Below are positions 50,353-58,356 of a DNA stretch of 64,000 bases, piece by piece. The position numbers and the translations under genes were made by a program. Numbering within the stretch: the stretch's first letter is position 1; each line of letters opens with the position of its first letter. Source of the DNA: a virus. The stretch covers positions 1 through 64,000 of the IMG/VR virus record IMGVR_UViG_3300021378_001718. One strand, 5' to 3'. Below the pieces are notes generated by a model, which saw only the letters and a list, made by a program, of their open reading frames with translations, searched no databases and had not been told where the DNA came from.

Positions 50353-50628
50353 ATGTCTATAACAAGTAATCGTCAGTTGGATGATATCAAAGCATCAATT
50401 AGCAAAGGTCATTTTGATCTTCAGCAATTGAATGAGTTGCGTTCTTTCATCGTTTCAGTATCCGTAAGCAATGCTAAACGTTCTATCTCAGTAGGAGATA
50501 ATGTTTGGATTGTTCAAAAGACTAAACGTGAGCAAGGCGTTGTTGTTAAAGTCAACATCAAAAAGGCTGTAGTCGAAATGAGAGGCGGACGTTACAATGT
50601 TCCCCTATCAATGCTGGAGTTAGTGTAA
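50353..50628 (+). CDS. Hypothetical KOW-like protein, 91 aa (early)
   Basis: A helix-rich start, then SVGDNVWIVQKTKREQGVVV and KKAVVEMRGGRYNVPLSML, the shape of a KOW/SH3 barrel that may bind RNA or RNA polymerase. A good AAGGAG site. It overlaps the next ORF by one base (TAATG). Confidence 0.72.
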   Translation: MSITSNRQLDDIKASISKGHFDLQQLNELRSFIVSVSVSNAKRSISVGDNVWIVQKTKREQGVVVKVNIKKAVVEMRGGRYNVPLSMLELV

Positions 50629-50801
50629 TGCAGGCAACACATAGTTATAGTAATGAAGTCTACGAATGGTGGACTATCGCAAACATCGATGGTTACCCTC
50701 AAAGGGTATACTGCATGGCAACCAATGCATATGAGGCTAGTAATATCTTCAGATCATTGTACGGTAGCCAATTGGTAAACGAATACGCCTCAAGGGTGTA
50801 A
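50628..50801 (+). CDS. Hypothetical protein, 57 aa
   Basis: MQATHSYSNEVYEWWTIANI, then YCMATNAYEASNIFRSLYG. Translationally coupled by TAATG to the KOW-like gene. No family recognised. Confidence 0.65.
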   Translation: MQATHSYSNEVYEWWTIANIDGYPQRVYCMATNAYEASNIFRSLYGSQLVNEYASRV

Positions 50802-50894
50802 CAGAATTTGTGGCAATAATGCCACAAAGGTATGCAATGGGAGTTGCATGTATTTTAATGAGTTAAACTTAGTTTATATTTTAGGAGAAACATT

Positions 50895-51248
50895 ATGACA
50901 ACTCAAACTTTTTCGGTAGTTGGTATTACTGAACACAACGGTAATTCAAAAGTCCGATTCACAGATGACATGGTTAGGCGTGTCAAGCAATTCAGCAAGG
51001 GCGGTGCAACTCGTTGCGAGTTTATCTCTCTACCTGAATCAATGACTAAACTAGATGCACTAGAATTCATGCTTACGCATGACATGTTCTCGTCACCTGA
51101 AGATCAAGCAACGATCTCAGATGCGATTGCAGATCGTTCTAAGACATCTGGTAAAGTAAAAGTGACCATGTCACTTGATGCTATCCGTGAACGCGGTAAG
51201 CAAGATGCTGATACATTAGAATCAGTGTTGAATGCTGTAGTTAGTTAA
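50895..51248 (+). CDS. Hypothetical protein, 117 aa
   Basis: MTTQTFSVVGITEHNGNSKV then VRFTDDMVRRVKQFSKGG. Compact and charged, with alternating strands at the start and helices after it. The AGGAGAAAC site is strong. Directly followed by a terminator. Function unknown. Confidence 0.75.
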   Translation: MTTQTFSVVGITEHNGNSKVRFTDDMVRRVKQFSKGGATRCEFISLPESMTKLDALEFMLTHDMFSSPEDQATISDAIADRSKTSGKVKVTMSLDAIRERGKQDADTLESVLNAVVS

Positions 51249-51261
51249 TAACAACAGCCAC

Positions 51262-51287
51262 AAAAAAAGGGCTTTCGGGCCCTTTTT
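51262..51287. terminator. Bidirectional intrinsic terminator
   Basis: AAAAAAGGGC and GGCCCTTTTTT (TTTCG loop region) between the convergent early gene and the lectin-like fibre gene. Confidence 0.9.
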
Positions 51288-51300
51288 TATTGGGTAAGAT

Positions 51301-52107
51301 TTATGTTGTTGGTGCGGCGTTTTTGTATGGGTGACTTACTGGTAAGTTACCTTGTAGTCCCCATTTCCATGCTAAGTAACCTTCTGCTTTTTCTACATTA
51401 GAGACATCAGTACCACCTGTACCTGTAGGTCCTGCTACCCAAAAGAATTCAGCGGCTTTACCTTGCAATTCAACAGAGGCTCTGTTACGCATTAATCTAA
51501 AGTCTGCTGTAGAACTCATAGAGGTGCTGTATGGATCACCGGCTGATGCAACTGCCCCGTTTATTCTACCAAAGATTTCATTACCTGTTTTATTAAAGGT
51601 TGTAGAAACTATAGCCCAAGTGTTTATTGAAATTGGTACTGTAAAGTCTTGTTTTGCTTTTCCTGTTGAAATCGAATTCGATCCATCATAATCAATTTCA
51701 CCTGGCCAACTGCTACTAGCATTACTACTGCTGAGTGCATATGTTCTGGTTGCATCAGCACTCCAAAAACTATCTCTTGTACTAGTGGTCACGTTAAACT
51801 GAAAAATGCCTGCGGCATAATGATTTCCACTACTTGCATAAGGACCGGTTCCAGTACTAATAATACTTTCATTACCGTCAAAAGTTCCTGTAGTCAAGCC
51901 GTTTAGTGTTGTAAGAACACTTGGCGTACCGTTAACTGTTAGAGTAAAGTTACCTGCTTTATCTGTTAGAGCAGTGATGTTGCTCCCTGCTAGAGTGTAT
52001 GAGGATGAATCACTGAAGTCAACCCAAACATCAGGGTTAAGATTTTCTGCGGTTAATAAATCAGCACTATGCCACGCCATTTGCGCCATCATCATTGCGC
52101 CAGCCAT
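51301..52107 (-). CDS. Lectin-like (concanavalin-fold) adhesin, 268 aa
   Basis: NPDVWVDFSDSSSYTL starts a laminin-G/ConA-type sandwich seen in many marine surface proteins. It ends with AEGYLAWKWGLQGNLPVSHP, a C-terminal signature that often follows such domains. It probably binds a sugar at the tip of the fibre made by the gene directly before it (stop and start adjoin). Expressed late through the promoter near 54330 if co-transcribed. Confidence 0.85.
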   Translation of the reverse strand: MAGAMMMAQMAWHSADLLTAENLNPDVWVDFSDSSSYTLAGSNITALTDKAGNFTLTVNGTPSVLTTLNGLTTGTFDGNESIISTGTGPYASSGNHYAAGIFQFNVTTSTRDSFWSADATRTYALSSSNASSSWPGEIDYDGSNSISTGKAKQDFTVPISINTWAIVSTTFNKTGNEIFGRINGAVASAGDPYSTSMSSTADFRLMRNRASVELQGKAAEFFWVAGPTGTGGTDVSNVEKAEGYLAWKWGLQGNLPVSHPYKNAAPTT

Positions 52108-54303
52108 TTAACTTACTCCAGTGCCGCTAATAAACCATGTATCAGTGTCAACTTTCATTAATGTTGCTACTCCATATGTTGAAATCACTCTGTTACCTGC
52201 AGTTGAATTACCTGCATGATAAAGAGTTACACCAGAGATAGCATTAACTAGAATGTTACCTGCGGCTTGTTCGACAATACTGATTGCTGTTCCTGTTGGG
52301 AATGCAACAGTTGCGTTTGTAGGAATCGATAATGTGATATTTCCTGCTGTTGTTGATCTGAAATGTTTACCTGAATCTTCAAGTGCGATTGTATCATTTG
52401 TTGATAATACGACAGGGGGAATTTCTTTATAACCTAATGCAAATCCGTTTGTATTTGCGTTAATGTTTCCACCTGAAATGTTTCCTGTTACGTCTAATGA
52501 TGATAAAGTACCAACACTACCGATGTTTGGTTGTGCTGAATTAATTACTTCTTGTGCAAGAGTTGCTGTACCAATTGTACCACTAATGTTGGCTGCCGCT
52601 ATATTTGATATGCCTCCGCCATCACCAGTAATAACACCTGAGCCTGTAACTCCAAGTGCACCATTAACTGTTAAACTTGTTAACGTGCCTGTTGACGTAA
52701 TGTTTGGCTGTGCGGCAGTCGAAACTGTTCCTGATGTAGTTGCGAGTGGAACTGTTCCACTTACATTAGCACCAGCAACTGCGTTTGCTGTTGCGGCGAA
52801 TGACACTTCTCCAGTTACGTTAGCACCTGCTAGTCCAGATAAACCAGAACCAACACCTGTTATAACACCAGTTGTTGTAATTGTATTTGAGCCAAATGCA
52901 TTTAATAAAGTAACAACGTTTGAATCACCGTATGAACCACCACCTGGTGCCGCGGCGAATACACCGTTACCATATAAGACATTAGCGGCTGCGCCGTCAA
53001 TGTTAATAGTAGAAATGTTACCTAATGTTGGTGTACCTGATACGTTTGCATAAGCAACTGCGTTAGCAGTAGCGGCGAATGTTACTTCTCCAGTTACGTT
53101 AGCACCTGCGACTGCATTAGCAGTACCTGCAAAAGTTACTGCACCAGTTACATTTGCTCCTGCGATTGCTGATAAGCCAGATCCGTCACCTGCAATTACG
53201 CCTGTATTTGCAGTTATTCCGACAGCAGTGATTGTTCCATTAACGTTTAATCCTGTTAAAGTGCCTGTTGATGTGATGTTTGGTTGAGCGGCAGTCGTTA
53301 CAGTTTGTGCTGTTGTTGCCGATACAGGAGCAAATGCTCCGTTACCATATAGTACATTTCCTGCGGCTCCGTCGATATTAATAGATGCGATATTACCTGC
53401 ACCACTTACGTTTGCAAGTGTGACTGAATTTGCAACTGCGGCGAAGCCAACTTCACCAGATACATTTGCACCAGCAACTGCATTAGCAGTACCTGCAAAT
53501 GTTGCTAAGTTTATTGTACCAGAAATATTTGCGGCTACGACATTAGATATGCCTCCACCGTCACCAGTGATTAAACCAGTTGTTGTAATTGTGTTTGATC
53601 CGAATGCATTTAATAGAGTAACAACATTACTGTCACCATATGCAGTATCTGAGTCTGCGGCAAATGTACCGTCTCCTCTAAGAACATTAGAGACATTGCC
53701 ATCTAAGTTAAGAGGGGAAACATTACCTAATGTAGGAGTGCCTGTGACATTTGCATATACAACATTAGATATTCCACCTGCATCGCCTGTGATAATACCT
53801 GTTGCATTTAGTGTTCCTGCTACGTTAGCACCAGTTGTTGTTACGATCAATACGTCTGCTGTGCCACCAACTCCTACAGTTACGTTTCCATCTGTTGTGG
53901 GGATATCAACATTAGATGTTCCGTCTGTAATTTTAGTTGCTGTACCAGCAGGTAAATTTGTTAAGTTTGCTCCGTCGCCTGAGAAGTATGCGGCTACAAC
54001 TGCTGTAGTTGCGTTTACGTTGCCTGCATCTAAGTTTCCTGTGACGTTTGCACTTGTTAGATTTCCTACAGATGTGATGTTTGGTTGAGCGGCAGTCGTT
54101 ACTGTTCCCGCTGTCAGAGCAATGTTGGCTGGTTTGAAGTTGCTTCCACCTGCACCGTCAAGTATCAAATTACCCATTAATTGGACTGTTGATTTCTTGG
54201 TCTCTGCTGTACCATTCATGTCTACAACGGCTAATAAGTCGTTATATGTCATGTTTGCACTTGTTATGTCTGATAGTGCTGTAATTTTAATGTTTGTTGC
54301 CAT
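52108..54303 (-). CDS. Tail fibre-like protein (731 aa)
   Basis: Same family as the plus-strand fibres at 2.7-15.3 kb: many ANVTGEVTFAATANAVAGAN and AAQPNITSTGTL repeats, and SGDGAGLSNV-type modules. The C-terminus (from SIVEQAAGNILVNAISGVTL) is a beta-rich tip. The N-terminus MATNIKITALSDITSANMTY with DLLAVVDMNGTAETKK is a docking domain typical of marine phage fibres. It is on the opposite strand and 37 kb away from its relatives. Late element 24 nt upstream. Confidence 0.85.
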   Translation of the reverse strand: MATNIKITALSDITSANMTYNDLLAVVDMNGTAETKKSTVQLMGNLILDGAGGSNFKPANIALTAGTVTTAAQPNITSVGNLTSANVTGNLDAGNVNATTAVVAAYFSGDGANLTNLPAGTATKITDGTSNVDIPTTDGNVTVGVGGTADVLIVTTTGANVAGTLNATGIITGDAGGISNVVYANVTGTPTLGNVSPLNLDGNVSNVLRGDGTFAADSDTAYGDSNVVTLLNAFGSNTITTTGLITGDGGGISNVVAANISGTINLATFAGTANAVAGANVSGEVGFAAVANSVTLANVSGAGNIASINIDGAAGNVLYGNGAFAPVSATTAQTVTTAAQPNITSTGTLTGLNVNGTITAVGITANTGVIAGDGSGLSAIAGANVTGAVTFAGTANAVAGANVTGEVTFAATANAVAYANVSGTPTLGNISTINIDGAAANVLYGNGVFAAAPGGGSYGDSNVVTLLNAFGSNTITTTGVITGVGSGLSGLAGANVTGEVSFAATANAVAGANVSGTVPLATTSGTVSTAAQPNITSTGTLTSLTVNGALGVTGSGVITGDGGGISNIAAANISGTIGTATLAQEVINSAQPNIGSVGTLSSLDVTGNISGGNINANTNGFALGYKEIPPVVLSTNDTIALEDSGKHFRSTTAGNITLSIPTNATVAFPTGTAISIVEQAAGNILVNAISGVTLYHAGNSTAGNRVISTYGVATLMKVDTDTWFISGTGVS

Positions 54304-54326
54304 GTTCTATTATCCCCTAATAGTAG

Positions 54327-54334
54327 TATTTATC
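54327..54334 (-). promoter_or_regulatory. T4-type late promoter
   Basis: GATAAATA, 23 nt upstream of the fibre start at 54303. Confidence 0.7.
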
Positions 54335-54344
54335 TTTTACCGAG

Positions 54345-55268
54345 TTAAACAGCACTGTCATCACTGACATATGACCAACGTGTATTTGTCGTATCATAAT
54401 ATGCCATCTTGCCACCAGGTGTACTATCACTAATAGCAATTAATTGTCCAACTACCCCTGTTCCGGGCTTAGTTGCAACTGTATAAACAGGTACTTTGTT
54501 AAACTCTACATCAATGTCGCCAATAGATGTAATTGGACCACCAGTTACTGTTAAAGTATCACTAGTAAGACCTACACTTTGTACTGTACCTTCTGCTAAA
54601 TTTGTTGAACTTACTGTAACGTTTCCGTTTGCACCACTTACTGCTATACCTGATCCAGCATTTAGTCTTGTTACACCAGTGTTAGTAACTGTAATGTTAC
54701 CTGTTGTAGTGATCGGACCACCTGATACTGATATACCTGTGCTTGGATTTAGTCCAACACTAGTAACTGTACCACCTGCTGTTCCATTTGCAATAGCAGT
54801 AACTCTACCAAATGCGTCAACTGTCACGTTTGCTTGTGCATAGGAGCCGGCTGTAACGCCTGACGTTGCTAAGTCTAAAGCAATAGTTCCAGAAGACACT
54901 ATAGGACTTCCTGAGACAGTTAAACGAGATGAGTCTGTTGAAACTGCTATACTTGTTACAGTACCACCAGCACCACCGCCTCCACCATTAGCAGAGATTG
55001 TTATGTTACCTGTAGTACCACTTAAAGTTACACCTGTGCCTGCTATTAAACGAGCAACACCTGTATTTGTTATAGTAACAGTACCTGTAGTAGTATTAGC
55101 AGTAACACCGATAGCATCACCTGAACTAAACGTTGTAAAATTACTTGCGTTTGCAAATAACGTATCAAAGTTTACATTGGTTTTAGTAAATGCAGTGTAT
55201 AGTGAATCACTACCAACTGATTCGTTTGGTAGTCCTACATTGATTGATTGTTTTCCTGTTATAGCCAT
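54345..55268 (-). CDS. Tail fibre-like protein (307 aa)
   Basis: MAITGKQSINVGLPNESVGS with DSLYTAFTKTNVNFDTLF is a docking start, followed by GDAIGVTANTTTGTVTITNTG and repeated GTGVTLSGTTGNITI motifs and a Gly linker (GGGGAGGTV). It ends with QLIAISDSTPGGKMAYYDTT, a segment found at the tips of several phage fibres. Its own late promoter lies upstream. Confidence 0.83.
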   Translation of the reverse strand: MAITGKQSINVGLPNESVGSDSLYTAFTKTNVNFDTLFANASNFTTFSSGDAIGVTANTTTGTVTITNTGVARLIAGTGVTLSGTTGNITISANGGGGGAGGTVTSIAVSTDSSRLTVSGSPIVSSGTIALDLATSGVTAGSYAQANVTVDAFGRVTAIANGTAGGTVTSVGLNPSTGISVSGGPITTTGNITVTNTGVTRLNAGSGIAVSGANGNVTVSSTNLAEGTVQSVGLTSDTLTVTGGPITSIGDIDVEFNKVPVYTVATKPGTGVVGQLIAISDSTPGGKMAYYDTTNTRWSYVSDDSAV

Positions 55269-55293
55269 ACTTGTATAAGTTCCTTATATCTTG

Positions 55294-55301
55294 TATTTAT
55301 C
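55294..55301 (-). promoter_or_regulatory. T4-type late promoter
   Basis: GATAAATA followed by CAAGATATAAGG, almost identical to the late promoter at 2700. Confidence 0.72.
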
Positions 55302-55312
55302 AATAAGGTTAA

Positions 55313-55636
55313 TTAGTATGGAGCGAATGAACTTCCGCAACCGCATGTGGTTTGTGCCATTGGGTTGCTGATAGAAAAACGTGAGCCTTGAAGATCATCT
55401 TTGAAGTCTACAACTGCATTTTCTAAGTATTGCATAGATAAAGAATCAACTAACACATTAGTATCTCCAGCTGGTATTTCAAAGTCATCATCGTTTTGTC
55501 CTTCTTCCATAGAAAAACCATATTGAAATCCAGAGCATCCTCCACCTGTAACATACATTCGTAGTGCAGTTTCCGGACTCTCGTCTTCTAATACTTCTTT
55601 AATTTTACTTTGTGCTGATTCTGTTATTTGTATCAT
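55313..55636 (-). CDS. erpA: A-type Fe-S carrier protein, ErpA-like
   Basis: 107 aa. C34 (GGGCSGFQYGF) and C98/C100 (TTCGCGSSF) are the cluster ligands of the HesB/IscA family, and the sequence around them is closest to ErpA. It would take clusters from IscU and pass them to target proteins. The ATG at 55636 overlaps the upstream SOD stop as ATGA, so the two are co-translated. Paired with iscU at 24.8 kb it gives the phage a scaffold and a carrier. Confidence 0.93.
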   Translation of the reverse strand: MIQITESAQSKIKEVLEDESPETALRMYVTGGGCSGFQYGFSMEEGQNDDDFEIPAGDTNVLVDSLSMQYLENAVVDFKDDLQGSRFSISNPMAQTTCGCGSSFAPY

Positions 55637-56211
55637 TTTCTTACAGTGTGTCCCCAACGAGTGGAAATTACATTCCAGTTAATAATCTTCCATGTTTCTC
55701 TAAGATACTTTTTCTTATCTGACCCATAGTCTAAAATAAATGCATGTTCCCACCAGTCGATCAATAGTAATATATCATCTCTGACTTCGTGGTTTTCTAT
55801 AGTTTTAACTTTACCGTCATTCGATAAGTATACCCAACCTGATCCTTCAATAGCCATTGCTTTGAATTCTACTTCTTTTTGAAAGACTTCGTATGTACCG
55901 AAATGCTTTTCAATGAATCCTTTCATGGGACCGTTTGGTTTATTATTATCTCTAACTTTTCTAAATTGAGGAAAATAGATGTTATGTAAAAATGCACCTG
56001 CATAATTAAATTCAGGGTTGCCTTCGTTATGATTATATCTTTTAGCATAACCTTTTGCTAACTTATCGTAATGTAAGTCTAGTGTATCTCTACTCATTAC
56101 TGGCTTGACTTCTTTTGCATCAAAGTTAAGAGGGATAATTTCTATGTCTCTAGGTCTTTTTACTTTTGCTTCAGTAATAGGCTGTTGACGATACATTGTT
56201 TGAATACTCAT
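55633..56211 (-). CDS. Fe/Mn-type superoxide dismutase
   Basis: 192 aa. The four metal ligands are present: H47 (LHYDKL), H76 (AGAFLHN), D152 and H156 (LLIDWWEHAF). The gateway Tyr (Y55) and the GSGWVYL strand are also kept. The second-shell His/His after the first ligand is lost (DKLA, where bacterial enzymes have GKHH) and the usual Gln/His near the second ligand is not evident. It may be active with altered properties. It heads an operon with erpA, and a late element lies exactly 5 nt before the ATG. Confidence 0.87.
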   Translation of the reverse strand: MSIQTMYRQQPITEAKVKRPRDIEIIPLNFDAKEVKPVMSRDTLDLHYDKLAKGYAKRYNHNEGNPEFNYAGAFLHNIYFPQFRKVRDNNKPNGPMKGFIEKHFGTYEVFQKEVEFKAMAIEGSGWVYLSNDGKVKTIENHEVRDDILLLIDWWEHAFILDYGSDKKKYLRETWKIINWNVISTRWGHTVRK

Positions 56212-56216
56212 AATAG

Positions 56217-56224
56217 TATTTATC
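56217..56224 (-). promoter_or_regulatory. T4-type late promoter, 5 nt from ATG
   Basis: GATAAATA, then CTATT, then the ATG at 56211 (SOD-erpA operon). Confidence 0.68.
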
Positions 56225-56870
56225 GATCTTTAGCACTAGGAAAAAATTCAAGGGCTTGGAGAATATTCTCTGCTGTGTTTATATGTGATTTGGGTCCTGC
56301 ATGATCACCGTCTGTTCCTTTATCAATATCGTTGTGCCATATCATCATTGAATGAGGATGTTTTGTGATTTTGGCATGCATGACATCTATGATCTTAACT
56401 GGTATTATTTTGTGTAACTGTTGATAAGATATTTCTCCTTTGAGATATAATGCATTATGAGCCAAAGTTATAAACTTCGACTCTGACCACATACCAGCTG
56501 GACATAAATTTACTTGATTCCATCTATCTTGTATAAAACGCCCATAGTCTGGCCATTCAACTATAATTGCTTTTGGGTGTTTATCATGTTTTAAGAACCA
56601 CATTAAGAGATTATGTTCGACAGCATCAATTCCGCCGCCACCTACTCCTAAATTAACTTGATCACATCTCATTACTGCTGATACTAAATGAGCAAATGTT
56701 TGATCTGGTTTGACCCCTACTCCTTCTGTATGACTTGACCCAGCAAACAGTATATAGTTATCCATATCAATATCAGCAAACTCTTTGCATCTGAAACCAT
56801 GAGTATTATACTCAGGATCGCCGTCAGGTCCTCCTGTTATAAAGTCTTTTTGTGTTACTATATCCATCAC
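56220..56870 (-). CDS. SGNH hydrolase-like protein
   Basis: 216 aa. ILFAGSSHTEGVGV holds a block-I-like Ser (AGSSH), QVNLGVGGGGIDAVEHN a Gly block, and a final GPKSHINTAENIL the His region. It is of the same broad family as the proteins at 25.4, 41.7 and 56.9 kb. It overlaps the neighbouring SGNH gene by 4 nt (ATGA), suggesting a pair that acts together. Substrate unknown. Confidence 0.75.
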   Translation of the reverse strand: MMDIVTQKDFITGGPDGDPEYNTHGFRCKEFADIDMDNYILFAGSSHTEGVGVKPDQTFAHLVSAVMRCDQVNLGVGGGGIDAVEHNLLMWFLKHDKHPKAIIVEWPDYGRFIQDRWNQVNLCPAGMWSESKFITLAHNALYLKGEISYQQLHKIIPVKIIDVMHAKITKHPHSMMIWHNDIDKGTDGDHAGPKSHINTAENILQALEFFPSAKDR

Positions 56871-57517
56871 GGAGAGATCACTTTATGTGCTTCTAGGAAG
56901 CCCTCAGAGACGATCTCAGCAACTTTAGCATCGTCTGAGTGATCAAGTTCAAGTGTGTTTATAACGTCTGAGACTGCTACAGGCTCGTCATTAGGACCCA
57001 AAATAAGATAGATAGGTATGTCAATTTGATCTAATAGTTTAGTAAATAAACGTGTTCTTCCTCTCCAATATCCTACGATATCAGCATGTTTAGATGCTTC
57101 TTGTGTATCAATATCATCATAGTCTGCACCTAAAAAACAGTTAGCCCATTCACAGCAGATAAAGATCATTTTGGGTTTACTATATTGATGTAACCAGTTG
57201 AATAGATTATATTTTACGCCTTCTAATCCAGAATTAGATACAGCAAGATTGTAATATTGATAATTGATTGCTTTAGATAATAGACAAGGCCATGTTTCTT
57301 CTATTGGCTTATGCATATGTAAACATGCATTGTCTCCTAATACAAGAAAGTATCTTTCAAACTGTAAGTCATTGCCGAGTACTTCTTTAATTTCTTTACA
57401 TCGATGACCTAATGAATTAAGATGTTCTCCAGTATCATTATATAAAAAACCTTCATTGATGTTTGGAATTGTAGGATACACAGTCCCCTCAGAGGCATGC
57501 GCCATCAATTGAGACAT
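56867..57517 (-). CDS. SGNH-like protein, probable loss of nucleophile
   Basis: 216 aa, a paralogue of the 56220 gene (same NxxGHRCKEI and NLAVSNSGLEGVKYN pattern). The block I position reads VLGDNACLHM, so the catalytic Ser is Asn or displaced. It may be a non-catalytic partner of its co-translated neighbour. Confidence 0.72.
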   Translation of the reverse strand: MSQLMAHASEGTVYPTIPNINEGFLYNDTGEHLNSLGHRCKEIKEVLGNDLQFERYFLVLGDNACLHMHKPIEETWPCLLSKAINYQYYNLAVSNSGLEGVKYNLFNWLHQYSKPKMIFICCEWANCFLGADYDDIDTQEASKHADIVGYWRGRTRLFTKLLDQIDIPIYLILGPNDEPVAVSDVINTLELDHSDDAKVAEIVSEGFLEAHKVISP

Positions 57518-57732
57518 TAGTTTCTCCTTACTATACGACCTTGGGTCAAATCATACGGTGAGATTTCAACTTGGACTTCATCGCCCATGATAATTTTAAT
57601 TTCAAATTTACGCATTTTGCCACCAACATATGCTTTTAAGACATGACCATTTTCTAATTTAACATTGAATCTAGCATTGGGAAGTACTTGTATTACTTTC
57701 CCGGTCATTGTAATATGGTCACCTTTACTCAT
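57517..57732 (-). CDS. infA: Translation initiation factor IF-1
   Basis: 71 aa, the exact size of bacterial IF-1. It follows the family from end to end: MSKGDHITMTGKVIQVLPN, ARFNVKLENGHVLKAYVGGK, MRKFEIKIIMGDEVQVEISP, YDLTQGRIVRRN. All the OB-fold strands are there. It binds the ribosomal A site during initiation. The ATG at 57732 is chosen from the family N-terminus and overlaps the previous stop (TAATG). An IF-1 gene in a phage is unusual and could favour initiation on phage messages, including leaderless ones. Confidence 0.93.
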   Translation of the reverse strand: MSKGDHITMTGKVIQVLPNARFNVKLENGHVLKAYVGGKMRKFEIKIIMGDEVQVEISPYDLTQGRIVRRN

Positions 57733-58130
57733 TAATCTTTTAAGATATCCCACACCTTGTTTTTCTCAATCAATTCTTTTTCAAGTTTGACATAACGTTC
57801 TCTGAGTTCTCTTAACTCTGACCATTGTTCTTCTAGTGCAGGGTTAGGTTGTAAGATTGCAAGTTTCTTGTTTACTTCTTCTTGCCAATCTTGTAGACCA
57901 TCTAATGCTTTTAGTTTACTTTCAGTGATAGTTTGTCCATTAAGAGTAATACTGTCTTTATAGTTGTTGCTATCCCAATTAGAACTTATTGTAAATGTAT
58001 CTGCTGGATTAGTAACAAAACAATCTGTAGATAAACTATCTAAGATGTTTGTGCCATGTGGAGTTGTAACTGTAATGCCGTCTCCATAATCAAAATCTAA
58101 ACTGTATTGCGTATCAATTGTTGAACTCAT
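57732..58130 (-). CDS. Hypothetical protein with C-terminal coiled coil, 132 aa
   Basis: The first 75 residues are Thr/Asp/Asn-rich and look like strands (YSLDFDYGDGITVTTPHG). The last 50 (LEEQWSELRELRERYVKLEK) are a clear coiled coil. Possibly a virion-associated or assembly protein. It lies between the AbrB-like gene (2-nt gap) and IF-1 (1-nt overlap). Confidence 0.75.
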   Translation of the reverse strand: MSSTIDTQYSLDFDYGDGITVTTPHGTNILDSLSTDCFVTNPADTFTISSNWDSNNYKDSITLNGQTITESKLKALDGLQDWQEEVNKKLAILQPNPALEEQWSELRELRERYVKLEKELIEKNKVWDILKD

Positions 58131-58132
58131 TG

Positions 58133-58318
58133 TTAATCTGCCTTCTTTAAAAATATAGTGCCGTTCTCGTTGACACCGATAGCCAGTTCAGTTTCTTCTG
58201 ACCAGCCCAATGACTTAAGTAAAGGTGCAGGTAAAGGAATAATAACGTCACCTGAGCCGTCATCTGCTTCTTGTGTGATTACTTCGTACCGTGCTTTATC
58301 TGTCTCGTTTGGAGTCAT
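58133..58318 (-). CDS. AbrB/SpoVT-like DNA-binding protein
   Basis: 61 aa. DVIIPLPAPLLKSLGWSEET and IGVNENGTIFLKKA match the swapped-hairpin AbrB fold (I-P-x-x-LxxxLG-W pattern). It is a possible transcription regulator or antitoxin-like protein; no toxin gene is next to it. It has a late element exactly 5 nt before its ATG and heads the operon with IF-1. Confidence 0.8.
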   Translation of the reverse strand: MTPNETDKARYEVITQEADDGSGDVIIPLPAPLLKSLGWSEETELAIGVNENGTIFLKKAD

Positions 58319-58323
58319 ACAGA

Positions 58324-58331
58324 TATTTAGT
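58324..58331 (-). promoter_or_regulatory. T4-type late promoter, 5 nt from ATG
   Basis: ACTAAATA, then TCTGT, then the ATG at 58318. Heads the AbrB-IF-1 operon. Confidence 0.65.
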
Positions 58332-58356
58332 TAGAGAAATGATTGAGCAAATAAAT

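Noticed and set aside
52463-54088. Long plus-strand open frames antisense to the minus-strand fibre gene
   Set aside because: They are Pro/Val/Ala/Thr-rich mirror images of GCA/ACA-type repeats, with no ribosome site and no family motif. The same happens opposite the 2.7-15.3 kb fibres.
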